Shown here: piece after piece, positions 16,576 to 25,347 of the stretch
How positions within the stretch are numbered: position 1 is the stretch's first letter
How the letters are laid out: every line of letters begins with the position of its first letter
Source: Anaerocolumna jejuensis DSM 15929
GTDB lineage: Bacteria > Bacillota > Clostridia > Lachnospirales > Lachnospiraceae
Length of the DNA stretch: 64,000 nucleotides
Assembly: GCF_900142215.1 (NCBI RefSeq)
Contig: NZ_FRAC01000015.1
Span: 124,001 to 188,000, forward strand
Direction of reading: 5' to 3'
The notes under the pieces: model-generated
What the model saw: only the letters and a program-made list of their open reading frames with translations
Database searches by the model: none
What the model was told of the DNA's origin: nothing
Position numbers and translations under genes: made by a program

Positions 16576-16648
16576 AGCTCCCGACGAGACTTGAACTCGA
16601 GACCTTTACCTTACCAAGGTAACGCTCTACCGACTGAGCTACGGGGGC
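16576..16648 (-). tRNA. tRNA-Thr (anticodon GGT)
   Basis: A cloverleaf on the minus strand: D arm GCTC/GAGC, anticodon stem TTACC/GGTAA with loop TTGGTAA (anticodon GGT, template 16613-16615), and T loop TTCAAGT. The acceptor GCCCCCG/CGGGAGC has one mismatch (C3 with A70), and the first T-stem pair is U-U. No CCA is encoded. It lies 10 bases after the sigH stop codon on the same strand, so it may be part of that transcript. Its 3' end faces the integrase remnant. Confidence 0.9.
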
Positions 16649-16658
16649 ATTTATTGAA

Positions 16659-17291
16659 TTAATACAGTTCCTTTAAAACCATGGTTAGTTTTAAACGAAT
16701 CCGTTGCAGTGCATTATCAATTGACTTGGGTTCTTTCTTTAATTTGTCTGCTATCTGAAGGTAAGAATAATCATGCAAATATAAATCCAAAACTGATTTT
16801 TCAAACTGACTTAAATGCCTTACGAGTTCATATTCTAACATACTAGTACTCTCTTTGTCAATAACTAATTCTTCAGGATTTGAAATTTTATTCTGAATAA
16901 CGACATCAGCAAGGGTCTCTTTATCCTCAAAATCAGCATTTTCACTGTATGCGGGAGTATATAATGACACATATGTATTTAAGGGGATATTTTTCTTACG
17001 GTTGGAAGCCTTTATGGCAGAATACATTTGCCTGGAGCTGCAAAGGTCTGCAAAGCTGTAAAAAGTGCTGTCTTTCTCCGGACTATAATCTCTGATTGCC
17101 TTATATAAGCCTATCATACCTTCCTGGATTAGATCTTCTTTATCACCGCCGATTAAAAACAATGCCTTTGCTTTGTTTTTAACAAGATTCTTGTACTTTG
17201 TAAGCATATAGTCCATGGCATAGGAATTACCTCCGCGGATCAAAGCTATGATTTCCTCATCACTCTTTTGCTCCAGTTTCTTATCAGGCAT
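16659..17291 (-). CDS. sigH: RNA polymerase sporulation sigma factor SigH
   Basis: A 210-residue sigma-70 family protein of the SigH type, which drives early sporulation genes. Region 2 (YKNLVKNKAKALFLIGGDKEDLIQEGMIGLYKAI, residues 29-65) contains the core-binding DLIQEG. FYSFADLCSSRQMYSAIKAS is region 2.4, and region 4 reads LSQFEKSVLDLYLHDYSYLQIADKL followed by KSIDNALQRIR. Length and the short variable linker fit SigH. GGGGG lies 10 bases before the ATG. tRNA-Thr follows immediately. The upstream spacer holds a tandem repeat that could influence its expression. Confidence 0.93.
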   Translation of the reverse strand: MPDKKLEQKSDEEIIALIRGGNSYAMDYMLTKYKNLVKNKAKALFLIGGDKEDLIQEGMIGLYKAIRDYSPEKDSTFYSFADLCSSRQMYSAIKASNRKKNIPLNTYVSLYTPAYSENADFEDKETLADVVIQNKISNPEELVIDKESTSMLEYELVRHLSQFEKSVLDLYLHDYSYLQIADKLKKEPKSIDNALQRIRLKLTMVLKELY

Positions 17292-17435
17292 TTTATCTTA
17301 ACCCCCTGGTCTGTTTGAAAATGTCTAAATTAGCTTGTGATAGCAACTTTGTATCCAGTGTAGCACAGGATATAGGAAATAGCAACTGGATAAAATCCGT
17401 ACCCAAAAAGGACATTCTTCTTATGCCCTTCTCCT

Positions 17436-17680
17436 TTTGAATTGTTAATGTATTTTAACGCCTATCTATGAATTGTTATTGAATTTTTACGTGCTTTAAC
17501 ACAGCTATCTATGAATTATTATTGAATTTTACGTACTTTAACACACCTACCATGAATTGTTATTGAACTTTAAAATACTTTATCATACCTATCATGAATT
17601 GTTATTGAACTGTAAAGTACTTTACCATACCTATCATGAATTGTTATTGAACTGTAAAGTACCTTAACATACCTGCTTAT
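17436..17680. repeat. 42-bp tandem repeat array upstream of sigH
   Basis: Six copies, with unit starts marked by ATGAATTGTTATTGAA at 17468, 17511, 17552, 17594 and 17636 plus a degenerate first copy at 17436. The periods are 43, 41, 42 and 42. The last two units carry a palindrome or near-palindrome around GTAAAGTACTTTAC. No protein frame runs through the units. The array fills most of the 636-base gap between sigH and the T7SS operon end. Just past it (17753) a 35-codon frame starting MSCKADENTF exists without a convincing start signal. Confidence 0.85.
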
Positions 17681-17927
17681 ATCATCCTGTTTTATATCTC
17701 TCCTTTAATTGAACACATAGGCTTTCCTTACCATTCTTCCGGAATTTCTTCATGTCATGTAAGGCAGACGAAAATACATTTCAAGCTGAAAATACATCTC
17801 AAGTTGAAAATGCATCTAATCATACTGTCTCTATAGAAGATAATAAAGCTGCCATTTGACCGATCCTATGCCGGTATCCCTTTCCAATTACTGTTTTATA
17901 AATTTATTGAATAGTCCCATAAATCCA

Positions 17928-18215
17928 TTAGCGCAGCTTAATTTTATCCGCCGTATCAAAGACAGTTTGATATTTGTTATCGGCTATATTTATATTATCT
18001 GACATATGCTGGATTACTTCGATATAATCTGTGATATTCTTTTCCCATTCATTATCATATTTTTTAAAAAATTCATCCCCGGCTGACGAGTCCCAGCCTT
18101 CTTTTATTCCATTTACTGCCGTTGATAATTTTGTTTTTAAATCTCTCATCCGCTGTGACTGCTCCTGATAGGTTGCCTTTGCCTTTTTCAGCGATTCTTC
18201 ATTAACTTTTAGCAT
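17928..18215 (-). CDS. WXG100-family secreted protein
   Basis: A 95-residue helical-hairpin protein with the WXG motif in the turn (KEGWDSSAGDEF, residues 39-50). Both helices are of standard WXG100 length. Such proteins are exported by type VII systems as dimers and often chaperone larger effectors. It is the last gene of the T7SS operon, 13 bases after the TPR gene, with a GGAGGGG ribosome binding site. It is one of several WXG-type proteins in the window. Confidence 0.85.
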   Translation of the reverse strand: MLKVNEESLKKAKATYQEQSQRMRDLKTKLSTAVNGIKEGWDSSAGDEFFKKYDNEWEKNITDYIEVIQHMSDNINIADNKYQTVFDTADKIKLR

Positions 18216-18228
18216 GGTACCCCTCCTT

Positions 18229-19551
18229 TTATTCTCCGTTTGCAGGCAATAATGCAGTAATTCCGCCTAAACTGCGTGATTTTGCCCTGGCCTCCTTAGC
18301 CTCTTCCTCTCTGCCCATTTCGGAAAGCAGCATTTCACGGATTGCATAAAATTCCGCAGAATCATCCTTGACTTTAATGATATAATCGGAGAGTTCCAAA
18401 GCCTTATCATACATTTTCAAATCTTTCAGGCATAATATCCGAAAAAAATAGGCATCTAAGTGGTGCGGATACTCCAGTGAATGACTGCGCAATTTTTCAA
18501 CTCCCACCTGATACAGCTCTTTCGACTCTTTTTCCCTTTGCAGCTTTTGTAAACAATAAGGCTCATAATAGTAAGCCGCCAGTGTATAATATCCCGTCTC
18601 TTCTATACCTTTTAGGGATTTCGCACAGTCCAATGCCTTTTCATAATCTTCTATACTGATATAGCAATTTAATAGAAAATACTCTGCTGCCGGATCGCTT
18701 TCAGGAGGAACTTTTTCATTTGATGCTTCTTTGGCTTTTATTAAATTACTAATCGTTTCCTGCATATTGCCTTTCAGGGCATAGATTCGCGCTCGCTCTA
18801 TGGCAGCCTCCCGCTTATCTAATCCATTACCTATTCTGCCTTCTTCCGCTTCCAGCACTTCCAGCGCCTCATCAAACCGGTTTAAATCAGCATATAGGTT
18901 CGCCTGGTCAAGGACAAAGCCGGAGTCTTCCGGAAAAATTCTTCTCACTTCTTCTACGGCAGCCAGAGATTTATCATATTCTTCCATGTCACTGTACAGC
19001 CTGATTTTCATATGATAGCCTTCAAAATAATCGGGACATTCCAATGTCATCTCCTCTAAGGCTTGGACTGCCTCATGATATTTTTTCTGTTTTATGTATA
19101 ATTGCGCTTTTCTCAGCCGAATCTCTCCCCGTAAAGGTGCCTTTATGATTGCTTTAGAATAATTTCTAAGGGCTAAAATATCCTCTCCCTCCTCTTCATA
19201 TACGATTCCCAGATTATAATATAGCTGGGATTCATCATACCCTTTAGCAATTGCCTGATTGTAATACTGAATTCCTTTTACCTTTTCGTTTTTAAGAAAG
19301 TTTATATTTCCCAGGTGAAAATATATGTTACCTTCTTCGCTATTTACCTTAAGTGCCTTTAAAAATGAATCTTCTGCTTGTCCATACTGCTCCATGTTGG
19401 TATATGCAATTCCCATACCAATATAAACCACTGAACTAAAGGGATTCTCCTGTTCTGCTTTTTTAAAATATTGCAGAGAATATTCATCCTTTCCATTTTC
19501 AAGCAGTACCTCTCCCTGCTTTAGGTATTCCGTTGCCAGCATTTCATTCAT
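18229..19551 (-). CDS. Tetratricopeptide-repeat protein of the T7SS operon
   Basis: A 440-residue all-helical protein made of about ten TPR units. Examples are YLKQGEVLLENGKDEYSLQY, VYIGMGIAYTNMEQYGQAED and IYFHLGNINFLKNEKVKGIQ, each with the W/L-G-Y-A-P-like spacing. No signal peptide or catalytic domain. TPR scaffolds bind protein partners, so a chaperone or assembly role for T7SS cargo is reasonable inference. AAAGGA lies 11 bases before the ATG. It sits between a YwqH-like coil protein and the terminal WXG100 gene. Confidence 0.85.
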   Translation of the reverse strand: MNEMLATEYLKQGEVLLENGKDEYSLQYFKKAEQENPFSSVVYIGMGIAYTNMEQYGQAEDSFLKALKVNSEEGNIYFHLGNINFLKNEKVKGIQYYNQAIAKGYDESQLYYNLGIVYEEEGEDILALRNYSKAIIKAPLRGEIRLRKAQLYIKQKKYHEAVQALEEMTLECPDYFEGYHMKIRLYSDMEEYDKSLAAVEEVRRIFPEDSGFVLDQANLYADLNRFDEALEVLEAEEGRIGNGLDKREAAIERARIYALKGNMQETISNLIKAKEASNEKVPPESDPAAEYFLLNCYISIEDYEKALDCAKSLKGIEETGYYTLAAYYYEPYCLQKLQREKESKELYQVGVEKLRSHSLEYPHHLDAYFFRILCLKDLKMYDKALELSDYIIKVKDDSAEFYAIREMLLSEMGREEEAKEARAKSRSLGGITALLPANGE

Positions 19552-19638
19552 ATTTCTTTATTCCTTTCAAATGTGTTGATTTACATGATTGCCTTTCATT
19601 CATGCGAAGCTTAACTACTGCACCGGGCAGATACAGGC

Positions 19639-20151
19639 TTATCTGGAAGAAGCTTTCGAAGCTGCAAGACTTCTTGCTTCTTCCCGTCTTTCTTCTTCCC
19701 TTCGTTCAGCTTCCCTTCTCTCTTCTTCAAGCCTTCTCTCTTCCTCCCGGATAGCTTCTTCCGTTTCGGAGATATGGTTTTTTAAACTTACGATTTGGGC
19801 TTCCAGTTCTGCTATTTTATTTTCAACAACTGATTTTTCTCCCATTAGACTGGCTTTTGCAGAAGATAGCTTGGAATCGGAATTCGGTTCCGGTTCCCGT
19901 TCATTACTAACATCTCTTGAACTTTGTGCCATATTTCTGCTTCCTTTAATCCCAGCTATAATCTTATCCGATGTGCTTCTGGCATAGCCTGAGATATCGC
20001 TTGCATAATCATCAAAGCTCCTATTTAAAACTGACAAAATATTTTTGATATCACTCAGCCTTTTTTTCTGTATTTTCAGCTCATCCTCTGCCTTTTTCAG
20101 ATTTTGCCTGTACATAGAAAGTGCACTATTTAAATAGCTTAAACTACTCAT
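19639..20151 (-). CDS. Coiled-coil T7SS-associated protein (DUF5082/YwqH-like)
   Basis: A 170-residue protein. The N-terminal half (SYLNSALSMYRQNLKKAEDE) has the helical pattern of the YwqH/DUF5082 family found beside LXG and WXG proteins. The C-terminal half is a long, strongly charged coiled coil rich in EER/EEA runs (residues 100-160). A GGAGGAA ribosome binding site precedes the ATG. It probably works as a cargo adaptor or chaperone. The Arg/Glu-rich tail is longer than I would expect for YwqH. Confidence 0.65.
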   Translation of the reverse strand: MSSLSYLNSALSMYRQNLKKAEDELKIQKKRLSDIKNILSVLNRSFDDYASDISGYARSTSDKIIAGIKGSRNMAQSSRDVSNEREPEPNSDSKLSSAKASLMGEKSVVENKIAELEAQIVSLKNHISETEEAIREEERRLEEERREAERREEERREEARSLAASKASSR

Positions 20152-20191
20152 ACCAGTTCCTCCCTCCCCTAAGCAGGTTCAGTTAAATTTT

Positions 20192-20491
20192 TCAACGTGT
20201 CATTTTTTTATTTAATGCCTCATCTGAAGATATATAAGCACTCAAACCATCAACCAATGCGTTGTATAATTCATATAAAATGTCTTCAATATCTTTTAAT
20301 TGTATGTAAATAGCCTCATAATCTTTTTCAAATGCATTTCTTCCTTTTCCGCTCCAATCCAGAAATAAATTCGTTGTAGCCAGCTTTACTGTTGTACGGA
20401 TATTGTTATATTCCTTTACGCCTTCACTGAAAGCCTTGATAGCCGCATCCATTTTACTGGTATCCAGTTTTCTTATAACCGATTCACTCAT
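20192..20491 (-). CDS. WXG100-like protein next to EssC
   Basis: A 99-residue two-helix protein with a WXG turn (FLDWSGKGRNAFEKDY, near residues 44-59). The start is the ATG at 20491, preceded by AAAGGGGGAGA at good spacing; an extension seven codons upstream would run into essC and lacks a ribosome binding site. The start codon lies one base after the essC stop, so translation is probably coupled. It is likely a T7SS substrate or co-substrate. Confidence 0.8.
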   Translation of the reverse strand: MSESVIRKLDTSKMDAAIKAFSEGVKEYNNIRTTVKLATTNLFLDWSGKGRNAFEKDYEAIYIQLKDIEDILYELYNALVDGLSAYISSDEALNKKMTR

Positions 20492-20492
20492 A

Positions 20493-23400
20493 CTAAATCT
20501 CCCCCTTTCCATTTATGACTTTTTGCTTTTGCACTCCTTTTTCTGTTACAAAATAAGAATCACCCAGCTCAATTTCTTTCTTATATTGCCTTAAAACCAT
20601 AGTCGGTAATTCTAAAAACTTGAGATTTGACAAGTCCTCAAACACAAAAATATTTTTATTATCCTTAATCATTTTAAGCAGCTCGGAGGCTCCATAGGCA
20701 ACAGGAGCATTTTCCACATCTGAAAATATAAAACACACCTTAAGCTGCCGGTAATTTTTTAGAATGTCTTTTAATAGTTCCAGGGAATCTTTATTGATAC
20801 CATTGGCACCATAGATACCGTTGTTTTTTATTACCCCAAGCAGCAGCGGTTTTTCCTGTATTGCCTCCATTCCGCTTTCCATAAGCAGTTCCGCTCTTTC
20901 CTGCAGTTCTGAATTGATTTCTTCCAGAATCAGATCAAAGTCGTTAAAGTCCACCGTATATTTTTCTACAAGGCCGGATGCTTTCAGAGAACTTAACCGT
21001 TTCTGGTAATCATCCACTATGTAAGCCTTAACCGGAAATTCAAACATTCCTTGTCTGAGGTAATGGAAGATAACCTGCAATAAATTGGTTTTCCCGCTTC
21101 CATCTCTACCGGTTATACTAAGTAACTGCATTTTTAAGAGATCTATAAAATTCAGCTCAACGGTATCATAGTCGATACCAATAGGAACGCAATAGGATTT
21201 CGTATGGCTATATTTCAGATTCTTTATGATATATTCATAATTCAAACGCTGAGGCACTTCAGGAATCCGTCTTGCATAAACCTCTGTGTACCGTTGATTG
21301 ATTTTTTTCAGATACTCTTTGATTTCTTCAACTCTGTCGATTTCCTTCTCTCCCTGAAAGGCAAGATAAGTTTGAAATTCATAGATATTTTTATTGATCT
21401 CTACAAGGCCTCTGCCAGGTACATTTTTAGGCTGCACCCTGCACTTATCAAACAAAGCACCATATTCATCTGCCGTGTTACAGTACAGACAGATGCGGTT
21501 TGGAAAATTACTCATATATTTATAGCTGATTCCATTGGTTTGTTTTGTGGTAATAATTAAACTGATTCCTACGGAATTTCCTTCCCTGCAAATGTTAAGA
21601 ATGTTATCTTCATATTCCGGATACAGCTCTTTAAAAGCAAGGAAATTATCTATCATTACAATAATGTTGGTCATATCCGTATAGCCTGCCTCTTTATAAG
21701 AACTAAAGGAGGTGATGCCGATTTTGGAGAATCGCTCTTTTCTTTCCTTGATTTCCGTATTCAGCATTCTCATCAGATTTTTTAACCTTTCATCATCGGA
21801 AGCCAGGATTACTCCGCCAAGATGGTTCAAGCCTTCAAAGACACTTAATGCCATAGAGCCAAAATCCAGGATATAAAGAGCTGTCTCCTCCGGTGAATAC
21901 CTGTCTGCGACCCCGCGTATAATCGTCTGCAGCAAACAGGTCTTTCCAAACTGGGAAGCACCAAGTATAAAGGTATTCCCGCTCTGAATATCCAAGGATA
22001 CTTCCAGCTGCTGCTGATTATTCGGGTCATCATAAATTCCCAGTCTCACGACTGTCTGCAGGTCCTCTTTCACATATGCTGTATCTTCATAATTAATAAC
22101 ATCAGCCAGCGGAGGCATACAGATTCCCGGGAGCTGCTCAATCTGCTTATCAATACAATAATTATGTATGAAATTCACGACTGCTTCTAATTGTGTCTCC
22201 GTTTGCTTATTAGCTGTTCCTTTTTTGCTCTTATAAACCGGGGTTCTTTTCCCGGACAAAGAGACCGTTGAAATGACATGTTCTTTTTTTGCCGCCGATT
22301 CATCCATATTAGTGGAAGCGCCGCTGTATGCTGACTGGAACAATTCAAATATTTCATTATTTCCGACCTGTAAATATGCTCTTCCCGGTTCTTTAATTTC
22401 GGCAGCTAAAGGAGTTTTTAAAACCTCATTACTATCTTCCTTGTTTTGTACCTTCAAACACATTTTGAATTTTGAATTGGACCATATCTGGGCATCCACG
22501 ACACCGCTTGGTTTCTGGGTAGCTAAAATTAAATGGACACCAAGGCTGCGGCCTATTCTTGCCGCACTGATCAGCTCCTTCATAAATTCGGGCTGATCCA
22601 TTTTTAATTCGGCAAACTCGTCAACAATTAAAATAAGATGGGGTAAGGGTGTTTTCACTTCGCCCTTTTTATACATTTTTATATAGGCATCAATGTGGTT
22701 GACATTAGCTGCCGCAAAATATTCCTGACGCTTTCTAAGCTCTGCCTTGATCGATAACAGGGAGCGGTCAATCTCTCTGCCGTCAATATTGGTGATAGCC
22801 CCTATCAGATGGGGTAGATTTCTAAACTGGTTTACCATGCCGCCTCCTTTAAAGTCGATAATTACGAATCCGACTTCATAGGGATGAAACAGTGTTGCCA
22901 TGGATAAGATATAGCTTTGCAGTATCTCACTTTTACCGGAGCCTGTAGTTCCGGCAACTAATCCATGGGGGCCATGGTTTTTTTCATTCAGATCCAAATA
23001 AACAATATCTTTTTTTACATTAATTCCAAGAGGTGCTGCCATAGATTTATAAATTTCAGATGTCGCCCACCTTTTATCAACCTCCAGATCCTCTACGGAA
23101 AGTATCCCCAGCAGTTCATATAAGGAAATATTCTTGGTAAGGGAGCCTTCCAAGCTAACTTCTTCACAATAAACGGGGGATAATTTCACTGCTATATCTA
23201 GGGCTGTGTTATCATCAATAAATTCATAGCTAAACTCATTTACCTTGGTAGAATCTGACTTGTCTATTAATTTTCCAAGCTGTTCGTTGCGGTTTAAAAC
23301 TATGATATTCTGGCAGCCTAAGGGCAAAAGCTCTTTATATTCTTCAAAAAATAGAAAAGTAACCCCCAAGTCCTTTGCCTTTTCCACATACTGTGAAATG

Positions 23401-25040
23401 GGATGGCGTTTTATACCGATTTCGTTATAAACGAACACAACAATTCTCGGATTCATTTCTTCGGAATTTTCTCTTCTTGAAAGCTCTCTATAAAGGTATT
23501 CAAATAAAATATTCTTACTCTCCTCGTCGCATACGATATTCCGAATACCCAGGTCATCATTTTGCAGGTGGGGCAATAGGCGGACCCACTCCATATTCTT
23601 TGAGTAATCCTCTTCCATGATGAAAAACAGCTTTACATCACTATGATATTGCCTTATGCAAATGTCCAAAAGAATATTCTTACACAGCTCCCTGATGTAT
23701 TTTTCTTCTCCGACAACACCTACGGCACTGCATTCCGTAAGCTTCAGGACAATAGGTGCATCCTTTAAGAGACGGAATTCTTCTGTAACCTGCTCCGGAA
23801 TGTTGACCAGGGAATCTTCCGTTTCAAATCTTTCCTGCTTCTTATATTCAACCTGCCGGTTTGATTCTGTCGCTCCAATTCCAAGTATTACATCCAGGAA
23901 ATCTGCATCTTCATAGCTTCTATTAAAGAGGTCCCCTGAAAAATCTTTTACCATATCTACCTCATTTTCAAGTGAGTAGTATGTATTGTTTCTAATTTGC
24001 AACTCCTCTTTTCTCTTAAACTCGATTTCAGCTTTTTTATTCTCTACGTATTTAAAATACATTTTTTTTCTGCCTTTAGTTGATGCTTTATAATCCTTGC
24101 TCTCATCTATAAAGCTATAAATTGAAGTTATAATACCCACTCCCATGGAACACACACTAAATATGACAAAGGAGCCTCCGCCGCCCATTACCCCACGTAA
24201 AACGACTGTTATTCCAAGGGTTGCAAATGCCGGCGCCAACGTCAGCATAATATTCCTCTTAGGCTTCTTAGGCTGCTCCGGCGGGTCCAGAATTGATATC
24301 TCTTCCGATGGAATCAAAGATATAATACGTGTATTTCTGTTAAACTTGGGATAGTCAAAATGGCTCTTGGCATCGCTGTGAATTGAATAAACCAATGAGG
24401 GAATCTCCAGGCTGCTTCTGGAAGATGTATAAAGCTTTCCAAATTTATAATAAAAGCTGAACCCAAGCAAAGAAAAAAAATCAAAATCTTTTACCTCGGC
24501 TTTTTGCCTTACCTTTAAACCATTTAAATACAGTCCATATTTTGTGCCATTATCAAGGATAAATAGTCCATCCTCTTCTTTGACAAGAGTTATAGAATCT
24601 GCTCCAATCAGCTCATCTTTTAACATAATATCACAATTATCGTTTCCGCCGATTTTTACCTGATTGCTATAACTGATATCTATTTCCTTCTCATAGTCCT
24701 TTTTCTCAAAATCAAAATCCATAACAAAGCTTATACGAAAGACTTCCTGGTTGGAATTCTGATACTTTATCATAAAATCATCACCATGAGACAATTCTTT
24801 GCTTACCAGCTTCATTATTCCATCGGCGGATATGTATATACTGTCGTCACATCGAATAATCCAGTTTCCATTGGTATTCATAAATGTAATCTCAAAATCT
24901 CCGAAGAATTTCTCTTTCCCCAATCGGATATCATTCTGTTTTAGCGTTCCTAAAGTAACTTTTTTGTGTTCTGCCGGCAGTTCAATTTCTTTATATATCC
25001 GCTTACTTAGAATTATTACCTTATATCGCTTGTCCACCAA
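20493..25040 (-). CDS. essC: Type VII secretion ATPase EssC (FtsK/SpoIIIE family)
   Basis: A 1515-residue motor of the type VIIb secretion system. N-terminal FHA-like domains (residues 1-230; KVTLGTLKQNDIRL and IGGNDNCDIML segments) are followed by two membrane helices near residues 268-312. Three FtsK-type ATPase modules follow. Module 1 has Walker A GTTGSGKSEILQ near residue 697 and Walker B FVIIDFKGGGM. Module 2 has Walker A GASQFGKTCLLQ near residue 1030, and module 3 has GRDGSGKTNLLQ near residue 1313. All three P-loops keep the Lys. The start is TTG at 25040, or GTG at 25037, which is better spaced from AGGAGAG. It is flanked by esaB and a WXG100 gene. Confidence 0.96.
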   Translation of the reverse strand: MVDKRYKVIILSKRIYKEIELPAEHKKVTLGTLKQNDIRLGKEKFFGDFEITFMNTNGNWIIRCDDSIYISADGIMKLVSKELSHGDDFMIKYQNSNQEVFRISFVMDFDFEKKDYEKEIDISYSNQVKIGGNDNCDIMLKDELIGADSITLVKEEDGLFILDNGTKYGLYLNGLKVRQKAEVKDFDFFSLLGFSFYYKFGKLYTSSRSSLEIPSLVYSIHSDAKSHFDYPKFNRNTRIISLIPSEEISILDPPEQPKKPKRNIMLTLAPAFATLGITVVLRGVMGGGGSFVIFSVCSMGVGIITSIYSFIDESKDYKASTKGRKKMYFKYVENKKAEIEFKRKEELQIRNNTYYSLENEVDMVKDFSGDLFNRSYEDADFLDVILGIGATESNRQVEYKKQERFETEDSLVNIPEQVTEEFRLLKDAPIVLKLTECSAVGVVGEEKYIRELCKNILLDICIRQYHSDVKLFFIMEEDYSKNMEWVRLLPHLQNDDLGIRNIVCDEESKNILFEYLYRELSRRENSEEMNPRIVVFVYNEIGIKRHPISQYVEKAKDLGVTFLFFEEYKELLPLGCQNIIVLNRNEQLGKLIDKSDSTKVNEFSYEFIDDNTALDIAVKLSPVYCEEVSLEGSLTKNISLYELLGILSVEDLEVDKRWATSEIYKSMAAPLGINVKKDIVYLDLNEKNHGPHGLVAGTTGSGKSEILQSYILSMATLFHPYEVGFVIIDFKGGGMVNQFRNLPHLIGAITNIDGREIDRSLLSIKAELRKRQEYFAAANVNHIDAYIKMYKKGEVKTPLPHLILIVDEFAELKMDQPEFMKELISAARIGRSLGVHLILATQKPSGVVDAQIWSNSKFKMCLKVQNKEDSNEVLKTPLAAEIKEPGRAYLQVGNNEIFELFQSAYSGASTNMDESAAKKEHVISTVSLSGKRTPVYKSKKGTANKQTETQLEAVVNFIHNYCIDKQIEQLPGICMPPLADVINYEDTAYVKEDLQTVVRLGIYDDPNNQQQLEVSLDIQSGNTFILGASQFGKTCLLQTIIRGVADRYSPEETALYILDFGSMALSVFEGLNHLGGVILASDDERLKNLMRMLNTEIKERKERFSKIGITSFSSYKEAGYTDMTNIIVMIDNFLAFKELYPEYEDNILNICREGNSVGISLIITTKQTNGISYKYMSNFPNRICLYCNTADEYGALFDKCRVQPKNVPGRGLVEINKNIYEFQTYLAFQGEKEIDRVEEIKEYLKKINQRYTEVYARRIPEVPQRLNYEYIIKNLKYSHTKSYCVPIGIDYDTVELNFIDLLKMQLLSITGRDGSGKTNLLQVIFHYLRQGMFEFPVKAYIVDDYQKRLSSLKASGLVEKYTVDFNDFDLILEEINSELQERAELLMESGMEAIQEKPLLLGVIKNNGIYGANGINKDSLELLKDILKNYRQLKVCFIFSDVENAPVAYGASELLKMIKDNKNIFVFEDLSNLKFLELPTMVLRQYKKEIELGDSYFVTEKGVQKQKVINGKGEI

Positions 25041-25048
25041 TATCTCTC

Positions 25049-25303
25049 CTATTCCGTAATATTAATTGTTGTCCCATTTCTTACTCCATACTCTGTAATA
25101 CTTTTATTTCCTTTTAAAAATGCAATCGGATTTTCTGTTTTTAAAAAACATTTCGACAGATCGCTCGTGTCCAGCCCCAGTTGAAATCCTTCGTTTAAGC
25201 CAATGATCAATTCATTCACTGTAATATCCGAAGGAATATCAATGTCAACCTTTAAGGACCTTTTATGTATATACAGAATAGCTATAATTCTATCACTGGT
25301 CAT
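25049..25303 (-). CDS. esaB: Ubiquitin-like T7SS protein EsaB/YukD
   Basis: An 84-residue beta-grasp protein of the YukD/EsaB family (IIAILYIHKRSLKVDIDIPSD, then LGLDTSDLSKCFLKTEN, ending GVRNGTTINITE). EsaB is a cytosolic, conserved component or regulator of type VIIb systems and is not conjugated. I moved the start to the ATG at 25303, which has AAAGGTG six bases upstream, instead of a GTG three codons earlier. It ends 8 bases before essC, so the two are co-translated. Confidence 0.9.
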   Translation of the reverse strand: MTSDRIIAILYIHKRSLKVDIDIPSDITVNELIIGLNEGFQLGLDTSDLSKCFLKTENPIAFLKGNKSITEYGVRNGTTINITE

Positions 25304-25347
25304 AGCAGTCACCTTTCACAATGGAATAAAAAAAGCTTCAATAGGTA

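Noticed and set aside
17436..17680. Tandem repeats that could suggest a CRISPR array
   Set aside because: Units are directly adjacent with no unique spacers, and no cas genes are nearby.
17753..17860. 35-codon frame (MSCKADENTF...) with a lipobox-like SC
   Set aside because: Lacks a signal-peptide start and ribosome binding site; may be a relic but cannot be supported.
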